Origin: Panorpa germanica
Lineage: Eukaryota > Arthropoda > Insecta > Mecoptera > Panorpidae
DNA length: 64,000 bases
Direction: 5' to 3'
NCBI GenBank assembly: GCA_963678705.1
Contig: OY783206.1
Location: forward strand, 27,539,807-27,603,806
Under the pieces are notes generated by a model that was given only the letters and a program-made list of their open reading frames with translations, had not been told where the DNA came from and searched no databases. Within the stretch, counting starts at the first letter, position 1; each line of letters opens with the position of its first letter. A program made the translations under genes and the position numbers. This document shows positions 35,090-48,500 of the stretch, piece by piece.

Positions 35090-35660
35090 GAAACTGCTGC
35101 ATATTTAATTAGTAACACTTCGAGCGACGGATTCTGTCAACACAAAACAACATCTCGTACTAAGTCCGATGTGACGGGAAGGGCTGAGGTGAGGTGAGGG
35201 GAGATGTGTTATTTGCTTCATTGAAATATCTATCCAAAAATTGTAATAATTATATCACTTATAAACATAAATTCAAATTTATATGTAATTGCTAGTTATT
35301 TTGTTAGATGGATCTACAAACTATATCCATCTCTTTTCTTCAACAGTCACATTACGCAGTCGATCGTAATGTCTCAAGCTCGTCTTTATCTCTAACACAT
35401 TCACCGACATAACCCTAACATTAAATTCAACTATTTACTTCATAAATATTTTTAAAACAATATTGCTATCTCATTCTTTTACATGTAAAAATCTTTTGCA
35501 CTGCTCTAACGCATTGTAATAATTTTTCTCTAAAAACAAACATTTCAAAATAATGAACAGAACTTGTGATGACTTACCGGTCATTGAACTCAGTGCAGGT
35601 GGCTTAACATAAACAAAATACCAATGTGTTGTTGCCATGGTTACATAACTAAATTTAGAG
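35090..35660 (-). repeat. Full-length inverted copy of the 62.69-63.37-kb repeat
   Basis: In order: AGTAACACTTCGAGCGACGG, TAATTATATCACTTATAAAC, AACTATATCCATCTCTTTTC, GCAGTCGATCGTAATGTCTC and CTTACCGGTCATTGAACTCA. This is the reverse of the 62935-63365 order. A shorter copy lies at 31960-32260. Confidence 0.65.
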
Positions 35661-36525
35661 TAATGTTTAAATAAATTTACAATGTTGCACGATCAAAATA
35701 TTTAAAGACAAATAATTGTAATAAATTTATTTAACAATTATTTTAATTTTATTGATTTATTCTTGTTTACACTTTGTTGTATAAAAGAGATGGCAATTCA
35801 TAGAAGGAAATAAACGTAGTGGTATTTAACTTTTCCCACAAACGGCGCCCATTATATTCAGGCGCCTTGTGCGTAGTGGTATTGCATTTACAAATAACAA
35901 CAGTAACAAATAAATTCGCAATTGAATCAGTTTGTTGCAAAAAAATAATTAAATATTTCATACCTTGCAGTTTCATCAATTAAATTTGGAGTTAATAATT
36001 AGATGTTTCACTGTTAAAAGGTTATTACATAGATCACGAAGGTACAATATATTTAATTAGTAACATTTCGAGTGACGGATTCTGAAGAATAAAAACCAAT
36101 TTTTTAATTTAAAAATAAATTATTATTCCTACATTAATACAAACCGTAATAGTCCGTAAATAAATAAATAAATAAATTATCCTACAGTTAACATGACACA
36201 TTATAGTCTAGGCACGCACGTAGAAATTTATTGTTAAATCGCCAAATAGCACGACTGCCATTAAAAAATAACTCGGATTGTTCCATTGTTTTGAAAACTA
36301 CAAAAGTAGTGTCATTAAAACCACTGTAACTCGTAAACTAATGGCCGGAATGCCATGAAATTTTGATACATTTCGCTTGTACGTTGGTACTATATAGAAA
36401 TCACATAGATTTGCGAATTAGTACTAGATATTCAAAAAGTTACAAACTAATGTTGTTGTGCCTAGACTATTACAACTAAAAACATTCGCGATGATTCGAT
36501 TCCTGTGGCACTGCCATCTACCGGT
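35661..36525. other. Spacer past the 3' ends of ATP6AP1 and the Mieap-like gene
   Basis: It contains one TIR-family hairpin half (TTGTTGTATAAAAGAGATGG at about 35776) and AT-rich sequence with an AAATAAATAAATAAATAAAT run near 36155. It is the convergent 3' region of two genes. No exon is seen. Confidence 0.35.
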
Positions 36526-39500
36526 TCATGTGACTACTATAGCTTTATGCACACAGCGACAATTCTGCAGCAGTGCCGGCCACAGGAACCCTCTGATGAC
36601 GTCAGACCGTTTATCTGAGTTATTATGACGTTCATGGCGTTCAGAGCGCAGTAAACCTGCAAAAATAACACCATTACATTACATTTATGTAAAGTTTAGT
36701 ATTTCTGTATTGGTTGCACAGTCCAATTACCTGGTGTAAAGTCGGTGTCCAGGTGGTAAGGTTTCTCCTGGTTTACTAGTACCCATCCTAGTCGCACCGC
36801 GGCGCTGATGTAGTGTAGTAGAGGGACGCAAGTCTCCAGACATGGGTACTCGTGCAAAGTAAGTAACACCTGTAATTATTAATTATTGTCACGTTGAGAG
36901 GTTTGTAATGTTATACTAAAATTCATAGCAGTTGGTGTGAAGCTTTGATATTGTGAAGATGAACCAATATACGTGTAATCTTGTGACCAAAGAGCACCTA
37001 AAACTTATGCAACATTTCCTACACCACAGAACATACATCCGTACCTCAGAACCGAAACATCTGATTCCGGATAATTTTATAATTTTGACTTTATTCAAAT
37101 TAAGGGACTTATTTTGTTAAAATATTATTGAGGTCATGCCTCATGAATTAATTAAACAAATGTGATATTTCATTTGATTATTAATATTGGCAAATAAAAG
37201 CTTAACCTCAAGTTGCATTTTCACTGCAATTTTATTCTTAATATTAACAAATGAATATCATACCAATTCAATTCATGACACATGACGTCATAGAAAAGTA
37301 ACAAAATAAGTCCCTAAGCATCAATACATTTTAAGGTAAGTGTAATAGAACATATAAAAATATATAAATAAAGAAATGATTCAAAATATGAGGTGAAATT
37401 AAAATTAAAATGAATCTAAATTTGTATTCTATTAGAAATAGAAATATTAAGCAAAGACCGTATTCCTAGATTCCATTCTATCCCGTGTAAATCTGTTACA
37501 GTCCAGTATAAATTTGTTAAAGATTGTTTTAAGATCCCCTTGTTAAAGTGGCCCATACAATTGCCTATTTCTTACTTTAATTTGTGTTGTGAACAATATC
37601 TTAAATTCTAGAAATGTATATTACACGTACTGATAAAGTTACCTATCAGGATCTCAAATGTGATTTGTTTTAAATAGTCGCAATGTTATTGAAGATATAA
37701 ACAATTAAAATAGTCGTTTAAAGAACCGGGATAACTAAAGTGACAAAACTTTGCAACAAATTCAAGAAACATTCAATGCCATGTCCGCATTCACTAGAAA
37801 TTTAATTCCTCCTCAGTACGGACCTGGTTTGCTACAAGTCGCTCGGCTTCCCCCATGGGGAAGGACTCCGCCGTGTCCATCAGGTGCAAACACACCGCGT
37901 TATCCAGGTGCGTTGTACTCTCGTCTCCTCCATCTACAGCGCAGAGGGTCCTGCGAACTTCACCCAGCTTGCGTTCTCGGAGGCCGTGACATGCCCGAAA
38001 CGCCAACTGCAAACAAATTCAAAATAAGATTACTTTAAAAGCAAAATTAATATGAGAAAACTAATGGACTTGTAAATTAAGGATTACGCACCACGACGAC
38101 AGAGAATAAAATTTTAGTTTTCAGCTGCAACGCATGACGAAGCTGCGCCAGATTGTCCAGTGCCTCCAGGGTATTGGCGCGTGTCTTGGAGTAGAGCTCC
38201 GAGTAGCGGCGAACAAGTTCACTGAAATTCATGAAGAAATTAGAGTTTTCTTTCTTAAGGACGTACAAGACCCTTAGGTAAACGATGAAGATATCGTGAA
38301 ATTTAGATGATATATAATAATAGTTAAAACACTTGCTGCCTCAACATTCTAGTGACTTTAGGATTCATAGTTTTCAGCCAATTTCCATACACCATAACTT
38401 TTAACTATGAAAAAATAGTGACACGGTTTTCAAAAACCATATTTGTATAAAAAATTATATTTTGAAACTATTTGTAAAAAAAATTATCTATTTACGAAAA
38501 TAATGAAATAAAATCAGGAGCTACAGTAAATGGCAGATCGAGAGGGAAATTCAAATAAAACGAGATCGTATTCTAACACAAAGTGTACAAAGTTAAACTT
38601 AAGTTTTACACCATCAGATGTTTCATTTGACAGCATTGCCAAATATATTATTTCCTTACAGTCCGATTTAAGTTCCTTTCTTTTCGTATTACCGAGAGAT
38701 AAACTTTTTGCAGATGCCTCCTTAATTTTGTGTTCTCAAACTTAAGTAAGAAGGAACTTACTCCTTTTCATCTTGTATTGTTTCTGAACCGGAATGATAA
38801 CCGTCACTACAGCAACTGAGCCCCCCTGGACTTGGAGGCGCAGAAGGGGGACCCATTAAGCTCAACACTGCATCGCAACCTCTCGAGAAATTCATTAGAA
38901 TACCAGCTGCAGGCCTGAAAAGAAAATAAATTAAATCAACTGAAATTAGCAAAGATTTAAACCATACCAAAGACAAACCTGGACTCAATGTTCGCTCCAG
39001 GGTCAACCCTCCTGATCTGTCCTACGCAGAAGAGCATTTCCTTGTCGTTCTGGACCCTCTGCTCCAGATTATTCACAAGAGTGTGCAGCTGCTTAAGAAC
39101 GGGCTTGTCCAGCAGCGTGAGAAGCGTTTTGTTGTCGATCAGGCGCTGCTGGATGTCACCGTGGCTGATGGCTAACAGGCGCTGATGAGAAGACTGCGCG
39201 GGGTCAGGGTTCACTGTCACGGGACTGAGTTCGTCCAATTTGTGGATAGCTGACTTATATGTATCGATATGTCGTTGCAACTCGTTCTTCAGCGCCACGT
39301 GGAGGGAAATCAATGAGTTGTTCTGATCTGCAGTAAGGCCGTGGATGCCCAACCCTGTGTATTAAACAACAGAAGATTATAGACAGCGTGAAAGTTAGAT
39401 ATCGCATTGTTACATCTAATTATGTTACCTTGAACAGCTTGATCGAGCGCACGTCTTCTTGTCTTAAGAGTCTCGCGTAAGTCTGGTTGCCAGACTCCTA

Positions 39501-42500
39501 AGGCGGCAATGAGTTTAGCACAACGTTGTCTCAAAGCAGAGTCATGTGGTCCTCCGAAGAGACGAACCAAATGCCAGATAACTGTGTCGGTCTGCAGATC
39601 GGGGCGAGGACTCAAACCAACTGCACTCAATCTATGTAATCATATAAGTAGTTATATAGTTGTTCACTGCCAATCTGATTCAAAAGCATATATAAAACAC
39701 ACACATCCATAGTAATACAGAAATGATCGTGACAACTACACTGACTGTTACCGCGCTTATTTCTGCGCTGTTGCCACATCACTACTACTACTCGATTCAT
39801 CTCTCGAATTAATTGAACAATTCACATTTTAATTAATAATATCTCGATAACGACGTGTTCAATAATGTTCATTTTTCTTTATGAGGTCTGTGACTACGAT
39901 TTTTATAATATATCAAATTTTCATGAAGTTCCTGCATTACGTTTGGAATTTAAACCAAAAAATTCTCATCAAAATTTGTTTTCTCCATAAGAGACCGTGT
40001 TAAAATTACAAAATTTTGATTTCGTTTTTTATAAAAACGACGCGGTCAATTTTAAAATAATTAAACTCATATGATTTGTATTTAATCTAAGAATAATTAA
40101 GCAAAGTTTAATTAAAATCATGCGTTAAATGCTTCCAGTAACATTGCGATAGTCTATGGGTATATTCTTTTCTTATCTATTCCTCTACAATTTATGAGTT
40201 TTTCTTTTAAAATCTGTAGAACCGTTCCGAGATAAATATCGATATATAAAAAAGATACTCCCAAAACTAAAATGAAACAAATAGCTTGACATCTAACACT
40301 TGACACTTCAAATTTGTTTTACTTTTAAACTAAACACTTATATTTATATAAGTGAATCACTTTCGTTCACTAATTTTAAAGAATTGTTTGTAGTCATTAA
40401 TTATTTTTTAGGTTAGGTATATTTGTTCTACTAAACACTGGCTTGAATCTCGCATGGAACGGAACGATGTGTGTACATGAAGCCGCAAGAATCAAAAGCC
40501 GATGAGAAAGTGATTATAAAGGCCCCATGCACGCTTCAATATTTGTATGTGTGGCAAGTGGCTCATCAAACATGCTCGATCATTTATGGATACAGTTGGT
40601 TTGGCTTGACGATCACTAAATGAGCATATTGGTCATTATCTCAACGTATCTCAAGTTGAATTTAATAATAATATCATTTGGAATTCATAAGTCTATATAT
40701 GGAAGAGATGCTACCACTTTAAGATAAAGAAATATAAAAATGAAGAGTATGAATATAGTATAGAAAATTTAAGAAAATTAATTATTTAACTAATTAAAAA
40801 TACGCTTAAGTAAAAACAGAATGGAGAAACGGATGGTGGAAAAGGAGGAATGAAAAGGAGAAAGAGGACTTTGAGAGGAACGGAATGGCGACAAAAGAGG
40901 CAGATAGAAGAATGAAGAAGTCACAAGTGTGGAAGAGGAGCTAACAAGCGAAGACAGTGATATACACCAGCAGGAAGGAATGGAAAAAATTAATAATAGC
41001 AAATACAAGGTAAGATATAAGAGGATTCAAGATAATATATTATTTTTACACAAATATGATAATTAGTTTTATTATTTTAAAATTATTTTTACTAAGATGT
41101 GGTCGTGAGCTTGGGGCCTTTAATTGAGAACGATACCATGAAGTCTCCGCAAGAGTTGCAGGTGCGGAGAGGAGGTGTGGCTTCGCAAGAAACGGGACCG
41201 TGTGTAAATCTACATTTGTATTTTTGGTCAACTCATTTTTTAAATCGGATTTATTGAAATGTATGCTAATATATGTACTAGTATAATGGACTTTTTATTT
41301 CTTTAAATATCCTAAAGTTGACGGAGATATAGCTTTTTAAAAATTAAATTTCAGTTTTGTCGCTTGTGTTACTTGTCAATGCTAAACTTCAGAGAAATGA
41401 CCCTAATGGGCTTGTGTCCTATGTCTTAATTTCTATGAAAGTGTACTATATATTGATAAAGTGGGTTACTAGAACCTCAAATGTTCAATTATTTTTTAAT
41501 AACTCCTTATATGTTAAGAGAGAAAAGTCATTTTGTCTCTTTAATTATTAAAGGGATTCAACGTTGTACACATTCCAAGTGTATGTGACATCACAATCCT
41601 TGTATAAGGTTACCAACCTTACAGCTCATAAATCTCTGCTATATGTATTTGTATATCAAAATATCAAATATTATTTAGAACTATTTCAAGGAACAATAAA
41701 ATTTCAATATTATGTCTGCCTTAGCAGGGTTAAATAAAATAAAAACTTATTATTCTTTGACTTGACTTGATTATTTGACTACCAACAGCTACAGAACATT
41801 ACCACAGCACTGACCTACTCAACAAATAACTGACGTTAAAATGCATTTCACGTCATACAAATATGCCCGACCATTTCTAGCGCTAAAACTACAATTCAAA
41901 TTTTTAATTGTTATATCTACGTCAATATTTAGATATTTAATAAAATAGACACGCCAATACACATTTATTAACATCAATTTCAATCAACAATTGAAAAATC
42001 GACCACTAAAAAATGAGGACAAAGCCCATTGCAGATTGCATGCAACCTACAAATGAATGTGTCGTGTACATTTTAAAAGCAAAAAATTCGTAATTTAAAA
42101 TTCTCAAATTTGCGCAAAAATAATTGTACTGTGCTAATATTTTTCTGGTTTATGCTGAGAACAGTAGACTGACAGTTGTCAACATGGGCTAAACAGTGTT
42201 TAGTAAACACTTATATAGCAAAGTGATAAAATGTTTCCACACAAGAAATACATCGTAGAAATTAGTTAGAAATGTTAAATTAATAATCAACTCATCAACT
42301 CATAATGCAATTATCAATTCGATAATATTGTAATTTTACTTGCAAATCATATTTCTTTTTAGGTTAGTTTTAAGTCTATTATTTAGTACAAGAAAACATC
42401 TTAACACCTGTTGTAACTGATGGTGATGTGATATAATTGATTGGTTTTTTTAGGGACACCTCTCGCTCGATACAATATTTGATTTAATAGTGGTGTGCTG

Positions 42501-45500
42501 TTAATATTTACAAGTTAAGCGACGTAGGGTTGGTTTTCATCTGCAGTATAGCTACATATAAACCTTCATCTTACCTGCAGTGGCATCCTGGTGCAGTTAG
42601 GTTTTACACATATTCCTTAATTGATGTGTGACACATGACACATTTAACGCATATTAATATAGTACACATTTTCTTTTTTATTATTTAGTTTAATTTACGT
42701 CGGTCTATTTCTTATGCTATCACCAAAGACCTGATACAATGTCTAATTTTACTGACAGTAAATTAAATATACATCTGGCAACACATTACAATAAATTTAA
42801 AATGCGCCAAATTTAAACAGTTTTTAGTGTTAAGTTCTTATAAATTAAGTACCTTGTTAAAAATATTCTTAACTTTAATGCAAACATACAAATGCATATT
42901 AAAATTAAGAGCCGGGAATGTTAATTACTTTTAAGATGTATTTTCAATTTATGAAAATAAATATAACCGATCTGAATTCTTTTTCAATGCACTGTTTATA
43001 AAACAAGCTTAAGAAATGTTATTCACATCCTACAGACGTACGTTATTTTAGCATAGCTTAATTTTGAGAATAAGTAGTCTAATAATATATGTAGTTAAGC
43101 ACGTATGCGTACTTGCTAGCTTGAAAGCGGGGTCATTACTAACCTGCAAAACAGAGCCTCCAAGAGATAGGCACTATGAGGCAACGCTTCCACGAGCAAA
43201 TCGATCGGCAGTTCAGCTGCAACAGTTTTTAAAACAGAGGGGCCCAGTCTGGCTACTACTGCAGCTGCTTCTCGGAATTGTCGGCCTTCGGACAACAGCA
43301 GCAGCTTCCGAAGCGCCATTCGGGGACTAGTCAACCCCTCCCGTCCATCTCGCCCCTCTCTTACTGCTCGGATCCTCTCCCTGCTCTCCTGCATTACACT
43401 AATTACTGCTTCACTCTTTCAAAAACTTGTTGTCTCTTTCGCACACACTGTTTATATAATTTAACACATATTGTTTGTTGTTTTGTTCATTTTTTTAAAT
43501 GTAGTTTTGTTCAGCTTAAACAATTGTTCACTAGAAAATCGTTTTGTTAAATAATCTTAAAAGAAAAGAAAAATTCATAATGTAAAGAAAAATTTAAAAT
43601 TTCAATACAATGTTGAAAGAAATCCCGGGCGAATCCGGACATTTTATAATTCAAAATTAAAAGAAAAATGAATTAGAATTAAAACAATAATGTTTAATAA
43701 CATATCCCGAGTATCTACGGAAACACGCGATCTTCGAGTAACGAACACGATCACAAAAATTAATAACTAAAAAAATATAATTGCAAATATTTATTTATTA
43801 AAATGAATCATTTGCTAATGTTAAGATACAAGAAGAGACTTGTACAGATGCAGGTGTTCCCGAACGCACACGAACATTATCGAAAACACACGACAATCCT
43901 GCCCGGGGCTACAAAATTACAAATCATAAACAATGTATAAACAATAAAGTACACTCATGTTAAAACAAAAATTAGATGAATAAATTAGTTTTTATAAAAT
44001 TTCTTAAGAAAAAAAAATAACTTGTATCAATGCGAAAGGACTTACAAGTTATTAAACCGTTTTAGACGATCAAATCAGATTCAATTTTAGTTTAAATTAT
44101 ATTACTCTTTCGATTCGATTTCAAAGCGTACTTTTACTTCACATTAAGTGTACAAAGCGTTGTCTTATTGCAGTAGCTTCAAAATGATAGTTGTACATTT
44201 AAATTAAAGCACACTTTTAAGAGAAGCGACGGTGAGTGGTCGGTTGTAAGGCCGCGTCAATTTTATATATTAATTTATAAGCAGGCCCGGATTAACCAAT
44301 AGAGGGGGTTCGGATTCAATCGGGAAACTGTCACTAGATACAATTGTATTCATGTGGAACCTAAAGAAACGGTAATTTCAGGGCCATATTAATCATGAGA
44401 CATGTGGAGACGTACTTGTGCTAGACCTAACGTTGAGACCATTATAACTAAATACAATTGAAAGTAATTCGGACTAAATACAATTTATTCTAATGAAAAA
44501 TCGTGACTAGTTAGAATGGATTTAGCCGAAACGAATTTATCACTAGATACAATTTAGTTCAGTGTAAGGCTATTGTGACTAAATACAATTCATTTACCCA
44601 AAAATAAATTAAGACTAGATACAATTTAGTTGGATGAGCGCCAATAATTACTAGATACAACTATTTTAGACATAACTTAATTGCGACTAGATACAATTTA
44701 GATAGGTGAAACGCAATTGTGACTAGATACAATTGATTTAAAAAAAATTGCTTATACTACTTCTAATATCTGATTGGAGATAAAAATCTGACGATATTGT
44801 CTTCCAATCTTCCAATCTTTCAAATGTAAAGGAATGTACGGTGGGCCATATGTTGGTTTGTTTCTGAAAGGGCTGTTAAAACTACGCCGTTGAATATTTT
44901 TTAAATGATTCTTTCTTTTTTCAAAAGAATACGCATTGCGATTATATGGCAGTAGCCATAAGTGCAGGTGTTCACGCTTCGGTAATTTCCGCCTACACTC
45001 GTAACAAATTGTGTCGAGTATTGTTCACCGTGGGATTTAGGACTGCACCAAGTTCATGTCATGTTTGCATAACGTTTATTACCTTATTGTTAAATAAACT
45101 ATAATTGAATTAAATCGTCAAAGTCAACGACCAAATCATGGAATTCCAAAACCAATTTATGTGGAATGGTAACATAGTAATTGATGATAATTTTAATATA
45201 ACACATTTCAATGATGAAACTAGTGCGTTAGAAAAGGACAAGTATATATTCGTGCTCTGTAACATTATGTGCTTATGCTTTGGGATAAATAAATTATTTT
45301 CCATACGTAAAACTTAATTAAAAGTTGTCGCTCGAAGTGTTACCAACTATAAATGCTACAGTTTCGGTAATTTTGAAATCTTATGTAAACTAATCTTATG
45401 TGTAATCTTATGTGTACAATAAAAAAATAGATGACGGACGGAAAAAAATAATTCTAGTGTGTCAACCAATGTTCTTGTGTAGTGCGACGATGTCAGGTCA

Positions 45501-48500
45501 TGTGAGGAAAGTCGAAAACGATCAAAAGTAACTCACTTTCAATATATTTTATAAAAAAACGAATACCTTTGAAGAACGAATGTAATTTTCTTTACAAGAC
45601 AACATTTGTCATATACTCAATGTATGATTCTAAGTTTTTCAAAGGAATCGTAAGAAAATTACCATTGTTACATCACAAAACATCCGTTTCCGTTTCAACA
45701 TAGGTCGGTGTAGGGTTCGTATGTTAAAAATGCAAATTCTAACAGTCATAATCTTAAGGAGAGCAAGGAGTATTGAAACTTTTTCTACGTATAAATGACA
45801 TTAAATAAATATATGTATTTAAATTTTCAAGATGGTCGTAAAGAAAGTGATTTCCTGGGATGTAGAAACGATCTCGAGACATACGTTAAAATGATTTCTG
45901 CTTTTTTTATACTTTGTAGGCCTCCTGCATGTTAAATAGGCGCACTTTCATTAATATCTCGGCTCACAGCTGGTCAAAACGTTTGAAATTTCGCAATTAA
46001 ATTGACGACACTTATACTACTATCATATGGAAATTTTATCAAATTCTGAGCTGTAGATTATAAGTACCGGCATCTTTATTAGTTTCTTTGCCGTTTTATT
46101 CTTGCTATGGCCATAAATTTGATTAATAAGGAAAGACTTTAAAGAAGAAATAGTTAAAGATGTACAAGATTTTTAATTGAAGACATGGCTGCTTTGCCTA
46201 AATCGTTTGTACAAAGGACGGGTCATCTACAGCATTCCTAACCCTATTCATTGGGTACAGACAGTATCACTAGGTTGTGCTTGGCTGTATCACAACAATA
46301 TAATCTTTACAAGAGAGAAATAATAGACCAAACATCTACCTTATAAGTGTTTAAATATAAAACTGAACAGTGCATCAAATAGTCACATAAAATTTAGACA
46401 CAAATAGCACTTAATTTAGTAACGAAACACTTTCTTCACTTTTTTCTTTAAAAACAATATTTTATCACATAAACGCCTGATAGTCAGTCAACCTGTTGTC
46501 CACCGAACCGTATGCGTCAAGTACGTTTTTACAAGTGAATCGGGCTCAGTGCATCGTGTTGATGCTCATGGACCGCGGGGTTGCAGGGGCAAGGGGATCG
46601 ATCACAGCACAGACATACACTAGCAGCAAGATCACGTGACCTACTGACCTCATTAGCCAATAGGAACGCAGAGATATGCGTACAGGTATAAACTTGAAAT
46701 GGCGCGTTTTATAATTGCTTATATGTTTTGTTTTTATTTCGTTAAAAGTTGTTGTGAAATTTATTTAATTGAATGGAAAAATATGGAAATAGGATGAGAA
46801 GAAACAGTCAGTTCAGTTGAGTTGGCGAGAGGCTCAATTTTAAAGTGTGACAAGAAATTAATTTAAATGAAATAAGGCTTGTGAACCATGTCTTCATTTC
46901 TACATATAAAATTATGCGTGTATGTATATGTAAGATTGGAAATTCTCTGTGAAACAATGTTCAATTGTAATCCTAGAGTATCCTAAGTCCGAAATGTTGA
47001 TTGTCAGACTTGCTTGTTAATTTCTAATTAAGTTAAATGATTTATTAACTTTAATTAAGACCATCCGACTGTGTTTTATTCAAAATACAAAATTTATAGA
47101 TAGTAATTAATAAATCAAAATATGGCCGCAGTTACAAATCGAAAAAAAAATTCCAAAATTTTGAAAAAATGTTGGTCAAATGACGCATGAAATTGAAAAT
47201 ATTTTATATTTGGTTGAAAATAATATTTTTTTGTCATTCGTGTTAAATATTTCAATTTAAATATGAAATTAAAATTTGAAATTAAATTACGAATAATTTT
47301 ATTGAATTCAAATCATACACACTAAGAAGACGGGGGTCTGGTCTATAATTTATTAAGATATATTAGGAAGATATAAATTTAACAAAGTTACACCTATTAA
47401 CACCTGGTTGGCAAGAGGTTGCGGCCAAGTGGGACGCGGAAACACAAACTTTTAAAGTTCTTTCCATATCTTTCTTTTAGAAAAAATTAATCAATTCAAT
47501 TCACCAGGGTTTTTCTGGAAGTCTTAGGCCCTCCGCACACGACGCGACTGGTTGCAAACCTTATCCAGAATCTGTTAGTTAGTAAGAGATCGAACGTTTA
47601 TGCGAGTGAGAGAAAACACACGGCACGAACGTAACTAAACTGGTAGTCGAGCCGTGTTCCGTGACTCTATAGAATTGAATTTTTAACAATAGCAAAACAG
47701 GGAATTCTATTGTGTCGTATTTGCTTGTATGTATGTATTTAAATACTTTTCAATAGTATTCGTGCACATCTCTGTTGATGATGTCATCAACAAAAGCATG
47801 CAACTAGAAACTAGACATTGACTAGTTGCAAACATACTCAAAACCAGTTTGAAATCAGTTCAGTTACATTCGTGCCGTGTGTTTTCTCTCACTCGTATAC
47901 ACGTTCGTTCTCTCACTAACAACACTGTTCCATTCTCCTTCGGTCCTGGCAGATTCGGGGCTAAGGTTCGGACGCGCTAACGTTCTAAGCAAAGCAATGG
48001 CTTGACATGTGTTAGGCTTGGATCCAACTGCAGAATAATTTGCCGTGGTTTTTTCCTAGCCTTTCTCAGTCGGGCCCAGGCCTTACTCCGACTCTGCTCA
48101 ACGCTTTATCAACACACGAAACTCAGATTTGTCCATGTTTCTATTCACTTTACTAAAACGTGTTCACTGGTTCGGTTCATTTTGTTTTAAATATTAATAT
48201 TTGCGATATCCGTATCCGTATTGTTTTAATATCATTTATTGTTTTTTTTATTTCCTAAAAAACAATTGATACAAACAAACAAATTAGCGCTCGGGGCGTT
48301 ACGGGCGATTCAGCTTTTTCCTGTCCACAACTCCAACAAGTCTGGCGAAACGCGAACGGGTTCCAAAGGAACACGACGTATGACGAACGTTGTCAGGGGT
48401 GGGCAACCTACTTGGATATGTTTCGGGCAATTATTTTAGACACTAGCTGAATCAAAACTCAAAAATTCGGGTGTCTAGACTGGGTTGGTAGGTTCGTTAA

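Noticed and set aside
37751-38038. Plus-strand ORF of 95 codons
   Set aside because: It is antisense to the Mieap-like exon at 38006-37824, which is supported by splice sites and phase.
38530-38745. Plus-strand ORF of 71 codons starting ATGGCAGATCG
   Set aside because: It lies inside a repeat whose second copy at 61.56 kb has the same ATG but a broken frame, and it is antisense within a Mieap intron.
44333-44757. CRISPR-like array (regular cores with variable spacers)
   Set aside because: The genome is eukaryotic, cores are only 13 bases and imperfect, and there are no cas genes; a minisatellite explains it.
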